DNA from: Nostoc commune NIES-4072
GTDB lineage: Bacteria > Cyanobacteriota > Cyanobacteriia > Cyanobacteriales > Nostocaceae
Reading direction: 5' to 3'
Assembly (NCBI RefSeq): GCF_003113895.1
Contig: NZ_BDUD01000001.1
Span: 4,103,513 to 4,167,512, forward strand
DNA length: 64,000 nucleotides
The notes below the pieces were generated by a model, which saw only the letters and a list, made by a program, of their open reading frames with translations, searched no databases and was not told the DNA's origin. How positions within the stretch are numbered: position 1 is the first letter of the stretch; each line of letters begins with the position of its first letter. The position numbers and the translations under genes were made by a program. Below are positions 55,604-64,000 of this stretch, piece after piece.

Positions 55604-56611
55604 ATGAGTAACTCATCATCTTTGCCTGATATTTATCTGAGCTTCTTCCTGTTTACCGCCAATTTGAATCCTAGTGATTCTGAATATCGGCAAACAATTC
55701 TAACGCATATAAAAGAGCTTCAAAAATTTGGTTACACTGGCTTTGAATTTCCTATTGCATTTAATGAAGATAAAAATTACGAAAAAGACATTGAAGATTA
55801 TGCTAGTTTGCGATATAGTCTGGACTCAGAAGGGTTAGAAAATGTAAAAATTGCTACTAATGTTGGGGCTACCCGTAGCCTCGATCTAAGTTCTCCCTAC
55901 TATGAACAAAGACAAGCAGCACTAGAGTACCTCAAGTCAAGGATTGATATAACAGCTGCACTGAGGGGTGAAATTATGATGGGGCCGATTGTCATTCCTT
56001 ATGGTGTATTTCCAACTACTGACTTTAATGTTCCAATTTGGAGCGATCAACTTCAGGAACATTTAGCAATTCGCTATCGCAATGCTCAGACAATATTTGA
56101 TGAGTTAGGTCAATACGCAGAGCAACAAAATGTTAAATTAGCAATTGAACCAATTACTCATTGGGAAACCCCTGGCCCTAACAAATTATCGCAATTAATT
56201 GAGTTTTTAGATGGAGTTGATAGTAAACAAGTAGGAGTAGTGATTGATAGCGCTCACGAAATTATTGATGGTGATGGGGCTGAGATATTCAAAGAACAAG
56301 TGGCATATCTTGCCGAACAAGAAAGACTTCATTATGTACAAGTCTCTCCTCCCGATCGCGGGGCACTTCATACAAGCTGGATTCCTTGGCAATCATTTTT
56401 AGAACCAATTTTACAAGTCTATGATGGCCCGATCGCGGTAGAAATTTTCAATGCTATTCCTGCTTTTATTAACTCACTTCGTTTGACTCGGCGTAAGTTT
56501 TGGATTCCTGGAGAAGATCCTGAAAACAAATATCCAAGTGCCTATGATATTGCCAACGAAGCCATCAAAGTTACTCGAACAGAATTGGATAAACTCAAGT
56601 ATTTATGTTAA
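55604..56611 (+). CDS. Sugar isomerase/epimerase-type TIM barrel
   Basis: 335 residues with the xylose-isomerase-like barrel. Putative metal ligands follow the epimerase pattern: E in LAIEPITHWE, D in VVIDSAHE, H in LHYVQVSPPDRG and E in IAVEIFNA. This is the plan of D-psicose/tagatose 3-epimerases and related keto-sugar isomerases. No signal peptide is present, so it is cytoplasmic, in contrast to the IolE-like protein. It is intact. Confidence 0.87.
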   Translation: MSNSSSLPDIYLSFFLFTANLNPSDSEYRQTILTHIKELQKFGYTGFEFPIAFNEDKNYEKDIEDYASLRYSLDSEGLENVKIATNVGATRSLDLSSPYYEQRQAALEYLKSRIDITAALRGEIMMGPIVIPYGVFPTTDFNVPIWSDQLQEHLAIRYRNAQTIFDELGQYAEQQNVKLAIEPITHWETPGPNKLSQLIEFLDGVDSKQVGVVIDSAHEIIDGDGAEIFKEQVAYLAEQERLHYVQVSPPDRGALHTSWIPWQSFLEPILQVYDGPIAVEIFNAIPAFINSLRLTRRKFWIPGEDPENKYPSAYDIANEAIKVTRTELDKLKYLC

Positions 56612-56859
56612 GTAGTTATCCTAAATTACTTAGATATTTCTGTCCAAATTATCGAAAGATTTATCTTTTTTGAGCAATCGTCAAATATTTAGATACTGAC
56701 TTTCATTACTTGTGAATCCGATTATTTATCTTTTCCTTGCCATCATAGGGAATATAAAGGGTTAAATAATAAATAAAAGATTTTTCATTTAAATATCATT
56801 TAACCTCTTCTATCTTGGGCAATTCATTTCGCGCGGGTACTTAAGATTTCTCGATTCTT

Positions 56860-58119
56860 ATGCTATTTAATAAAAATCGGATCGTCTCAGTTTTTCTGGC
56901 TTTTATTTTGGCTGTAGCTATTACTATCTGTGGCTGGGAACAGGCGATCGCTCAGTCAATAATCGGCCCTAAAGAAGAAATGGGTGAATGGGAAACCATC
57001 CCTCTGGCAGCTAAAGAAAATTTGATGCAATCTGTCCATACTTTACTTCTTCCCAATGGCAAGGTGTTGAGCGTCAGTGGTAGTAGTTTTCGCAATACCG
57101 TAGTTATTAACAATGGAGAACCCAATCCCACCTTTATAGAAGGAGTCAATGTCACAGATTATGATGTCATCAACAATACTGCCCTTTTAGATCCTGAAAC
57201 TGGGAAATTTGAACGCATTGCTTCGCCACCAGTCCAGCAATATGCAGAAATCAACGATTTATTTTGTTCGGGTCATTTGCAATTAGCCGATGGTAATATT
57301 CTTTTTGTGGGTGGTACTGGACGATACTATCCTGGAGGAGCTTTTACAGGCTCTAGACAGGTCAACCTTTATGATTGGAAAACAGGTAAGTGGTCTGCTG
57401 CCGGACAACTCAAAGAAGGACGTTGGTATCCTAGTTTAATTTCCCTAGCTGATGGGAAAATATCTATGAATCCGGCTAAATTGCCCAGGCTTTATCATAA
57501 TGGGGCAATTTTGTTACCGGATGCTCGTATTTTGATTATTGGCGGAAATGCCAATCGAACAGCACGGGAAAAAGATGGCACACTTCATGTTGATATCCAG
57601 CGAGATCCTCTGAAATATTATTATAAGTTTCCTAAACTGACAGACAAATCAGGTGAGAAGGTAAAGGAATTCAATCTTGAAGAATATTACCAATCTCCTC
57701 AAAGTTATTTTATTAAGGAAGACCTTGATAAAGGAGACAAACAACCCTTCGTCCCTTCTGAAATTTGGCAGGCAGAGATATTCAGTCCACCCTATTTGTT
57801 TAAGCCGGGTACTCGTCCTGAAATAGTTAAAGCTCCTGAAAGCCTCAACTATGGTAAATCTAGTAGCATCTCAGTTAAGGATGCCACAAAAACAGGTTCT
57901 GTAGTTCTGGTTAAGTTGGGTTCAGTTACTCATTCTTTCGATTATGGGCAACGATTAGCAGATTTGTCAGTCGAAAATGTTGCTTTAGGAAGTGAGTCTG
58001 CTATCAAATTTAGAGCGCCGAAAAATGCTAATCTTTACCCACCAGGTTACTACATGATGTTCTACCTCAATGAGTTAGGAAAGCCTTCCCACGCCAAGAT
58101 GGTAAAGCTGGAAGTTTAA
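56860..58119 (+). CDS. Galactose-oxidase-like protein with a large internal deletion
   Basis: 419 residues with a signal peptide (IVSVFLAFILAVAITICGW). It resembles copper-radical oxidases: C136 (LFCSGH), Y190 (GRWYPS), Y212-H213 (LYHNG) and H358 (VTHSF), then a C-terminal DUF1929 domain. In galactose oxidase the second Tyr and the Tyr-His pair are about 220 residues apart; here they are 22 apart. About 200 residues of beta-propeller seem missing in frame at about residue 200. Either the deletion is real and the protein inactive, or it is a reduced variant. Confidence 0.82.
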   Translation: MLFNKNRIVSVFLAFILAVAITICGWEQAIAQSIIGPKEEMGEWETIPLAAKENLMQSVHTLLLPNGKVLSVSGSSFRNTVVINNGEPNPTFIEGVNVTDYDVINNTALLDPETGKFERIASPPVQQYAEINDLFCSGHLQLADGNILFVGGTGRYYPGGAFTGSRQVNLYDWKTGKWSAAGQLKEGRWYPSLISLADGKISMNPAKLPRLYHNGAILLPDARILIIGGNANRTAREKDGTLHVDIQRDPLKYYYKFPKLTDKSGEKVKEFNLEEYYQSPQSYFIKEDLDKGDKQPFVPSEIWQAEIFSPPYLFKPGTRPEIVKAPESLNYGKSSSISVKDATKTGSVVLVKLGSVTHSFDYGQRLADLSVENVALGSESAIKFRAPKNANLYPPGYYMMFYLNELGKPSHAKMVKLEV

Positions 58120-58235
58120 GCAGACTCAATCAAATATCAAAAAGAAGGTTTTTTCACTATGAAAAAATCCATTTTGTAACTACTTCCAGCAAATTACATT
58201 CTCTCAACCATTGGCGAAATCAATAAAATTTTACT

Positions 58236-59413
58236 ATGGAAAATTTACGCGATCGCCTAGAAGTCGTAGCAGAATTACCGATTGCCCCCGGTAACATCAC
58301 TGTCACACCTGAAGGTCGAATTATTCTTAGCCTTCACCAGTTTTATAACCCTGAAATCAAAGTAGCGGAGCTTACCAAAGACGATATAGTACCATTTCCT
58401 AAGCCGTCAAAAGTAAGATTTTTTATTTTTGATACCGTGCTAGGAATTAAGTCTGATGCTAATGGAACTATTTGGATGTTAGACAACGGCAATCAAAGTA
58501 AGTCAGTTCCTAAACTGGTGGCATGGGACACTCATAAAAATGAACTGGCAAGAGTGATTTATCTACCACCGCCCATAACATTAGATAGTTCCTTTGTTAA
58601 TGATTTAGCAGTGGATTTGACCCGTAATGTTGTCTATATTTCCGACCCAGCAGATGGAAATAAGGCGGCTTTGATTAGGGTTGATTTGAAAACAGGGTTA
58701 GCTTGTCGCATTTTACAAGGACACCAAAGCGTAGTGCCAGACGACATTGATTTGGTGGTTGACGGTATACCAGTGCAGATTAAGCAGCTTAATGGGACTT
58801 TAATTCGTCCTCACTTGGGTGTGAATGGGATTGTCCTAGATACATGCAATGAATGGCTATATTTTTGTCCGATGCATGGTACTAGTATGTACCGCGTGCA
58901 AAGTGCAGACTTGAGCAATCCTGATTTGAGTGAAGCTGAATTGGGCAGCAAAATTGAAAGATACAGCCAAAAACCAATTTGTGAGGGAGCAACGCGATTT
59001 TGTGAGGTGCTAAAATCTGGGACGTATATAGCTTGTTTCAGGATGCGATCGCAACTAAAAAACCAGATTTTGTTGAGAATATAGGGGTGTAATTGAGAAC
59101 TAAACCCCGATCTCACTTTTTCGCGTTGCTCCCAATTTGTGATGGCATTACCATTGACCAAAAAAACAATATCTACTTGGGAGACTTAGCAAATAATGGG
59201 ATTGGAGTGATTACACCAGATCGATGCTACCAAATTCTAGTTACTGATGAGAAGTTGTCTTGGATAGATTCGCTGACCTTGGGTTCAAATGGATATATAT
59301 ATTTAGATTGCAATCAATTACATCGTTCTGCTCCTCTCAATGCAGGAGAAAATACTTCTATGCCACCCTATTATATTTTTCGGTTGAAACCTTTTACTTC
59401 AGAAGTTGCGTAG
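58236..59413 (+). pseudogene. MRJP/SMP-30-like protein gene split by a MITE
   Basis: The first part (58236-58984) encodes a beta-propeller-like protein of the major-royal-jelly/SMP-30 type (GIKSDANGTIWMLDNGNQ, FVNDLAVDLTRNVVYISDPA, GVNGIVLDTCNEWLYFCPM). Removing the 149-bp MITE and one 9-bp duplication joins KPIC to DGITIDQKNNIYLGDLA and gives exactly 1020 bases, 339 residues ending at 59413. The present gene shifts frame in the MITE and stops at 59084. It lies in a run of oxidase genes; its ligand is unknown. Confidence 0.88.
58985..59133. mobile_element. 149-bp MITE with 9-bp target duplication
   Basis: The ends GGGAGCAACGCGA...GTGAGGT and the complement of ATCTCAC...TCGCGTTGCTCCC form inverted repeats of about 24 bp with a central mismatch run. 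It is flanked by a perfect 9-bp duplication AATTTGTGA (58976-58984 and 59134-59142). No coding capacity. Confidence 0.93.
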
Positions 59414-59503
59414 TGTTAAACCAAATGTCTTACTAAGACTATCTAAAATTCTTGATTTTAATCTGCAACGGTTCAATTGTAACTTTACAACAAGAGTTAA
59501 GCA

Positions 59504-59677
59504 ATGGCACTAACAGAAGAAGATTTAAAAACCATACTAGAAGATGGCATCGATCCAGAAAATCCTGGTAAATACCAGACTTTGCTAAAAGATTTACAGG
59601 GAAACATTTTAAATGGGCATGGACGAGATCATATCGTACATCTGTTTTTACAATTTAAACAAACGGAAAATCGATGA
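59504..59677 (+). pseudogene. DyP-type peroxidase, N-terminal fragment
   Basis: 57 codons from the ATG at 59504: the segment YQTLLKDLQGNILNGHGRDH then IVHLFLQF is characteristic of the start of cyanobacterial DyP-type haem peroxidases. The frame then enters the IS630 remnant and stops at 59675-59677. All of the haem-binding part is lost. Confidence 0.85.
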
Positions 59678-60476
59678 TGCTGCGATCGCAGCACTTGAGG
59701 AGGAGTTAAAAACAGGGAAAGGGTTTGCCAGCTATGGTGCAATAGTTGAATGGTTGAAACAAGAACATGGGCAAGATGTTGAATATGCAACTGTTTATGC
59801 GTGGGTGAGATATCGATTAGGAGCAAAGCTGAAAGTCCCACGCCCTCAAAGCCATAAACAAGACGAGAAATTGGTATCTGAGTTTAAAAAAAACTCGGCA
59901 CCATTCTCAACTGTCTAGAAGAACATCTCGCACCTGGCAAGTGTGTTCGCTACTTGTGTCAGGATGAAACAAGGGTTGGACTCAAAACTCTTACAGGCAA
60001 AGTGATTACAGCTTCCGGAGTCAAGCCCACCGTTAAGGTGATATGGCCACGGGACAACTTTTGGATTTATGGTGCAATTGAACCATTAACTGGAGACCAC
60101 AACATTATGAGTACCCAAAACTGGATGGCGAGTGTTTTCAACAGTTCTTGGACTGGCTATCTCAACAATTAGGTTCGGATTACGCTATTTTACAGGTTGA
60201 CCAAGCACCGGCTCATACCAGTTCAGCAATTTGTTGGCCAGAAAATATCATTCCTCTGTTTCAACCACCATCAGCCCCTGAACTCAATCCCATTGAAAGG
60301 CTTTGGCAACTCCTCAAGAAACCTCTCAAAAATCAACTTTTCTCTTCTTTACAAGCTTTACGCGAACGCATCCAAGAGATATTCGACCAACTTACATTTG
60401 AGCAAGTAATTTCTGTCTCTTCTTATAACTTTATTCTAGAAGCTCTTTTCTATGCAGCTTCACATTAAATTGGTAT
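59650..60476 (+). mobile_element. Degraded IS630-family insertion sequence
   Basis: The transposase is in three frames. Part 1 (to 59918) has the helix-turn-helix region (GFASYGAIVEWLKQEHGQDV). An A8 run at about 59886-59893 lets a -1 shift rejoin LGTILNCLEEHLAPGKCVRY and the first catalytic Asp (CQDETRVG). A missing base near 60110 breaks the frame again before the second Asp (LQVDQAPAHTS) and the Glu (PELNPIERLWQLLKKP). The right end ATGCAGCTTCACATTAAATT ends at about 60476. The left end and the first residues are missing, so it is inactive. Confidence 0.88.
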
Positions 60477-60479
60477 AAA

Positions 60480-60800
60480 ATAGTTGAGTTGACACAACAA
60501 AGATGGAATGAATTGGGAGGTAAAATAATTTTTATTAACCCTAAATACACCAGTGCTTACGCTTTTGATGGAAGTGGTAAGGTTAGAAGGAGTAAGATTA
60601 ATTACTCTTTGGCTGTATTTAAAAATGATAAGCAGTACAACGCTGATCTCTCTGCTTCTTACAATATTGGTGCTAGATACTGGTACTCGTTAATTGTAGG
60701 AGATAAGCACTTTTCTAGAGTGTTCGTAGGCAAAAGTTCCAACGACACACTGAGAACGCCAGTAACTCTGGATACGCTGAGAAATCTTAGAGTTTCCTAG
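60480..60800 (+). pseudogene. C-terminal fragment of an IS200/IS605-type TnpB
   Basis: The frame encodes GGKIIFINPKYTSAYAFDGS then KVRRSKINYSLAVFKNDKQY and NADLSASYNIGARYW. The last part holds the final RuvC-type acidic residue of TnpB-family (IS891/IS1136-like) proteins. The N-terminal 300 or so residues are gone, cut at the IS630 end. The stop at 60798-60800 is followed by the right-end hairpin. Confidence 0.82.
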
Positions 60801-60809
60801 CGAAAGAAT

Positions 60810-60840
60810 CCCCAACTATATTGCAAGCAATTAGTTGGGG
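60810..60840. mobile_element. IS605-type right-end hairpin
   Basis: CCCCAACTA (60810-60818) and TAGTTGGGG (60832-60840) with a 13-base loop, ten bases after the tnpB stop. The position and shape fit the subterminal hairpin that IS200/IS605 transposases recognise. Confidence 0.7.
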
Positions 60841-60914
60841 TGCGTTCAAACCAAGATAACTGTTCACTGTTAACTGTTAGAGGAGCGCAATCTACCAGGA
60901 TGGATACCTGAATC

Positions 60915-62120
60915 TCACTTGATTGCAAAGTTAGACGGGTCTTGATCTCGTCGATGCTTAGTAGGAATGGGGGCTGGCTGCCCATCACCCGCAAGGGCTG
61001 CGGTTTTCTCCAGGGATTCCCTCAATCGCTTGGCTGCGTAGATGGACATGTCTCGCGGTACATTAATGCGATCGCGCAAATATCGTAGAGCAACATCAGA
61101 TCCCGATGGAGGTACACAGTCTTCACCTGTCATCATGTGTGTTAAAGCACAACGTAGCGCTTGATCAAACAATTTATCATTTAAAGGGTTGACTCGGATA
61201 ATATTGGTGCGGTGTTCGATAGTTCGTTGAAGAGCTTCCATACGGGAGTTTTCGGGTTCTGGATAACTAACATCTGGTAGCCCAAACCAGGGGCCATTAT
61301 CCACCCGCGCTTTATTGAGAAGCATTTGGGTTTCGCCGTTTTCCCAACAGCCCCCCATCTGGGGCGGTAAATCATGTGCGTGGGTGTGAAAGTCGCTCTG
61401 GGTACCGCAGTAGGTCGGTCGGCTTTCCATTGCCGCAAACCATGCGCTCAAGCGAGGGTTTTCCGAACGCAGGGAATAGCCTTTATAGTAGTAAAGGCTC
61501 GCATTCATCCGTTCGAGATATGGCGTAAAAATGACATCGACGATGCCGAAGCCCGATAGAAAGTAAGGGCTTGAGGTGCGACCCAGAGCCTCCTCGACCC
61601 TAGCCACCACTTTGATAAATTGTTCTCGGTTGCGTTGTTCTTGTTGAGAGGAATCGGTTCTAGAGCACAGCCAAGCGCACCAGGCTCTAAATAAAAGTCG
61701 TTCTAATTGACGTAGAGGAAGTACCGTCAGGTCTTCCATGCCTTGGTTCAATGGGCCAAATACCTTTTCCAAAGCGATCAAAATATCATCGCTTTCCTTA
61801 ATAATTTGTCCATCTAGCTCGATCGCAGGGAGCATTCCTGATGGTACCTTACGTTTGTACCAACTTTCTTTCTCCCCATAGCAGAACATTGTCACTTTTT
61901 CAATGCGATAGGGGATCTGTTTTTCCTCTAGCCATAACCAAACTTTTTGACAGTAAGGACACCAGGCGTGGTTATCGCGGTATAACGTTACCCGCACATC
62001 AGATTCTGGCTGACCAAACAAGCGCAACCTGGCTCTAGCGTTTGTGAGACCATTAACGGTATCTATTTGATAATCCGTGAGAGTTTCTAGTTCTTGCCAG
62101 CTTAAGGGTGCGGTAGTCAT
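60915..62120 (-). CDS. Glutathione S-transferase family protein
   Basis: From the ATG at 62120 the product is 401 residues. A thioredoxin-like N-domain begins near residue 45 with [20 protein letters not shown] (CPYC redox motif) and [12 protein letters not shown] with the cis-Pro. The helical C-domain follows ([20 protein letters not shown]). A long extra C-terminal region of about 150 residues is typical of a cyanobacterial and plant subgroup of large GST-like proteins. A TTG start at 62141 is less likely. It lies beside the IS debris but is intact. Confidence 0.88.
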   Translation of the reverse strand: MTTAPLSWQELETLTDYQIDTVNGLTNARARLRLFGQPESDVRVTLYRDNHAWCPYCQKVWLWLEEKQIPYRIEKVTMFCYGEKESWYKRKVPSGMLPAIELDGQIIKESDDILIALEKVFGPLNQGMEDLTVLPLRQLERLLFRAWCAWLCSRTDSSQQEQRNREQFIKVVARVEEALGRTSSPYFLSGFGIVDVIFTPYLERMNASLYYYKGYSLRSENPRLSAWFAAMESRPTYCGTQSDFHTHAHDLPPQMGGCWENGETQMLLNKARVDNGPWFGLPDVSYPEPENSRMEALQRTIEHRTNIIRVNPLNDKLFDQALRCALTHMMTGEDCVPPSGSDVALRYLRDRINVPRDMSIYAAKRLRESLEKTAALAGDGQPAPIPTKHRRDQDPSNFAIK

Positions 62121-62248
62121 AGGGTGAAATGCGTAGGGCAATTCTGTACTCTACCATCTGTGAGCTGTAAAAACTCACGGAAAAATTTTTATTGAGGATG
62201 TTGGAAATAAGCTGAACATTCCAAGATGAATACAGCAATGCTATTAGT

Positions 62249-62835
62249 TTATCCGCAAATAATGGGCAATTCAATACTAAATTCAGTTCCCCAAGCTGGA
62301 TCAGATATCACATTAATTCGACCATCATGGCTGTCTATAATTTGGTAACAAATCGATAATCCTAATCCTGTCCCTTTACCGACTGGCTTAGTGGTGAAGA
62401 AGGGATTAAACCAATTCGCAATTCGCAATGGGCTAACGCCCCGCTCCGCTAACGCAATGACGCTCGTTCCTCGCTAACGCTGCGCTAACGCAATTACGTT
62501 TTGTGACGGGGATTTAGACCCCGACACAAAACGTGCTGCCTATCTTGCTGGGGACTTAAACCCCCAAAGTTCGTTAAATATCTGATTATGAATCTGGGTA
62601 GGGATTCCGTTACCGTTATCCTTGATGAAAATTGCAATGTAGCGATCGTTTAGTTTCTGCGTGCGAATCCAAATCCGACTAGGATCATTTTGCATTACTT
62701 CTTGTGATGACCTACGGTCGGTCGGAGAGCATCGCATTTGTTCAGCGCTTTACTGGTCTTGTTAAAGAGTCTGGCAGCAGGCTGATTAACTGCTAAAATT
62801 TCACCTGCGCTAGTCACACTAGCAAAGGGTCAACG
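62249..62835 (-). pseudogene. PAS-histidine kinase remnant
   Basis: On the minus strand a PAS-like piece (SVTSAGEILAVNQPAARLFN) is followed, after a lesion near 62705-62740, by the HATPase N box IAIFIKDNGNGIPTQIHNQIF. After the dispersed element comes NPFFTTKPVGKGTGLGLSI and GGRI-like sequence to WGTEFSIELPIICG at the TAA. Removing the 163-bp element and one TTAAA joins HNQIF to NPFFTTKP in frame. The His box and the sensor part are absent. Confidence 0.85.
62411..62573. mobile_element. 163-bp CAATTCGCAAT-type element in a kinase gene
   Basis: It starts CCAATTCGCAATTCGCAATG and ends near CCCCAAAGTTCG. The flanks are TTAAA on both sides (62406-62410 and 62574-62578), which look like a 5-bp target duplication. 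The inside has the modules GCTAACGC, GACGCTCGTTCCTCGC and ACGGGGATTTAGACCCCG also seen at 46741-47035. Confidence 0.75.
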
Positions 62836-63484
62836 CTATGTCTTCTCCTCAAGTTGACTCTACAGCGATCGCCCCGCCATGTTTGCCAACGACCATTTGA
62901 CGAGCGATCGCCAATCCTAACCCGTTTCTTCGTCAACATGTTTAATAGTAAAGAAATGCATCAATGTCATTCACTAAAATATTTATAAGTACCTGATTTA
63001 GAGGCTATAAGATACTTATGAAAAAGTGAATATACATTTCAAGGAGTAGTAATTTTTGTTAGTTCTACTGTAGAGATGATGCTTAGTTTGTAATAAATCC
63101 GGGTTAACCCTATTTTGTCTAGGATGACTGTAAGCAATGGCGATGCCTACGGCGGGCGTTTGCGTAGCGTCTCAAAGAGAAGCCATCGCCTCCGACGGGG
63201 TATAGCCTATCGCATTACAATTCATACTTTCTAGTTATCCTACCTATTTTGAAGCTAGGTAAAAAACTTGAGGTAGCTGTGAGGAAATATTTGAATTAAA
63301 CAGTTTTTTAATCTGTTAAAAATAAATTATCAACATTGAGTATTTAAAGTAGGCTAAACTGGGTGTAAAAGCTGGCAGAATATTAGTAATCTGCAATCAA
63401 TCTTAATCTATTTTTTGAGAACACAAAGCAAATGTAGATGAGTTTTATCAGAAGCTATCAGATGATATTAAGGAGGCAAATATC
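62836..63484. other. Intergenic region with a GC-rich repeat
   Basis: About 650 bases. Bases 63137-63212 are a dispersed repeat (GCGATGCCTACGGCGGGCGT, then TTGCGTAGCGTCTC and a GCGATGGC-type inverted arm). The rest is AT-rich with no gene. Confidence 0.5.
63137..63212. repeat. Dispersed GC-rich repeat
   Basis: ATGGCGATGCCTACGGCGGG at the left and AGCCATCGCCTCCGACGGGG at the right. ATGGCGATG pairs imperfectly with CATCGCC. Same family as the repeats at 14821, 17629, 33880 and 41885. Confidence 0.65.
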
Positions 63485-63676
63485 ATGCAAAAAGAATATA
63501 TGGAGATTTTAGAAACATTAATTAATAAATTGACATTATCTGCAATATTAGAAATGTTAGAGCGAATATGTCACAAAAAAGCGGAAAATCTAAGAACTCA
63601 TTGGCAAGATGAAACTTCAGCAAAGCTTTGGGATAAAGCCGCTAGACAGATAGAACAGATAAATGTTGATGTTTGA
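63485..63676 (+). CDS. Small hypothetical helical protein
   Basis: 63 residues, with AGGAGG at about 63470, a strong ribosome site. The sequence is helical (YMEILETLINKLTLSAILEM), with one Cys and a charged tail (DETSAKLWDKAARQIEQI). I do not recognise the family. The good ribosome site and composition argue for a real gene. Confidence 0.7.
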   Translation: MQKEYMEILETLINKLTLSAILEMLERICHKKAENLRTHWQDETSAKLWDKAARQIEQINVDV

Positions 63677-63860
63677 TTAGACAATAAAGTTCAGTAAATA
63701 AAAGGGATTAGTTACTAGTACCGCAAGGCGGAAGTCAAAAGTCAAAAGCCAAAAATAAAAAGAAACACAGCGTAAATGTTTCGTTGATTTGAAATGGGTT
63801 GTTTATTTCCGCCGCGCTGTACTATAGGAATCCGGTTTGATTTCTGAAAATATACGTAGG

Positions 63861-64000
63861 ATGGAGCAGCATCGGTATTTGCGAATTGCCCTTGTTATTG
63901 TTGGAATTGCTTTTCTCATGGTCTATCCGTTGATGAAGATATGGTCATCGGGCTGGTCATGGCAACCAGGTCAATACGAATATGAACAGATGATCATCGG
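63861..64000 (+). CDS. Membrane protein, 5' part (cut by window end)
   Basis: The ATG at 63861 opens a frame that runs off the window. The first 46 residues contain one transmembrane segment (LRIALVIVGIAFLMVYPLMK) and then WSSGWSWQPGQYEYEQMII. This resembles small DUF6632-like membrane proteins, where a second helix would follow. Identification is tentative. Confidence 0.6.
   Translation, partial: MEQHRYLRIALVIVGIAFLMVYPLMKIWSSGWSWQPGQYEYEQMII

Overview
The window reads as chromosome from a filamentous, Nostoc-like cyanobacterium. HIP1 octamers (GCGATCGC) and their GCGATCG cores are frequent. The gene set fits: ferredoxin-thioredoxin reductase catalytic chain, a PrcA-type calcium-dependent protease, DUF1350, DUF4347, DUF29, Uma2, PEP-CTERM and pentapeptide-repeat proteins, and cyanobacterial LptA/LptB/LptF-type genes. 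Non-coding DNA is rich in repeat families typical of Nostocales: STRR heptamers, GTAGAGACGCGAT palindromes, CAATTCGCAAT elements and many MITEs. No rRNA, tRNA or CRISPR array was found. The species assignment is inference.

Layout. 0-12 kb: Dps, an HTH/GrpE-like protein, a STAS antagonist abutting a receiver-PP2C phosphatase, DUF1350, a secreted pentapeptide protein, an M20 amidohydrolase, a hemerythrin-type protein and a secreted DUF5648-like protein. 11-13 kb: typA. 13-16.5 kb: an accessory patch of toxin-antitoxin-like and nuclease-like small genes, with a MITE that splits a small ORF. 16.5-29.7 kb: DUF58, ftrC-DUF309, lptA-lptB-lptF, a CBS protein, a DsbA-like thioredoxin, a Cys-rich secreted protein, an SLH protein and rpiA. 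29.8-39 kb: a 1422-residue DUF4347/beta-helix/RTX protein, ftsW, a dihydroorotase homologue lacking most zinc ligands, and a double histidine phosphatase. 39-49 kb: hspA with a structured leader, a Rieske protein, a propeptide-like protein beside the PrcA-type protease, a 21-bp tandem array, TPP-riboswitch-controlled thiC and a 616-residue TPR protein.

49.8-62 kb is the most unusual part. It is a run of oxidoreductase and sugar-isomerase genes: GMC oxidoreductase, ferritin-like, pentapeptide, IolE-like isomerase, two NTF2-like proteins, a second isomerase, a galactose-oxidase-like protein, an MRJP/SMP-30-like protein, a DyP peroxidase and a GST. Several are visibly broken: 5' truncation, 3' truncation, an apparent loss of about 200 residues, a 149-bp MITE with a perfect 9-bp target duplication, and IS debris. 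I interpret it as an uncharacterised oxidative pathway, probably partly in the cell envelope, that is decaying in this strain. Intact relatives should be sought elsewhere.

Several mobile-element histories can be rebuilt exactly from the sequence. A 93-bp MITE occurs twice, each time with a 5-bp duplication. One copy lies inside a 105-bp IS630-related MITE whose intact 105-bp sister is at 18184. Short dispersed repeats have also been captured in frame inside coding sequences (DUF58, the propeptide-like protein, DUF4347 and the dihydroorotase).
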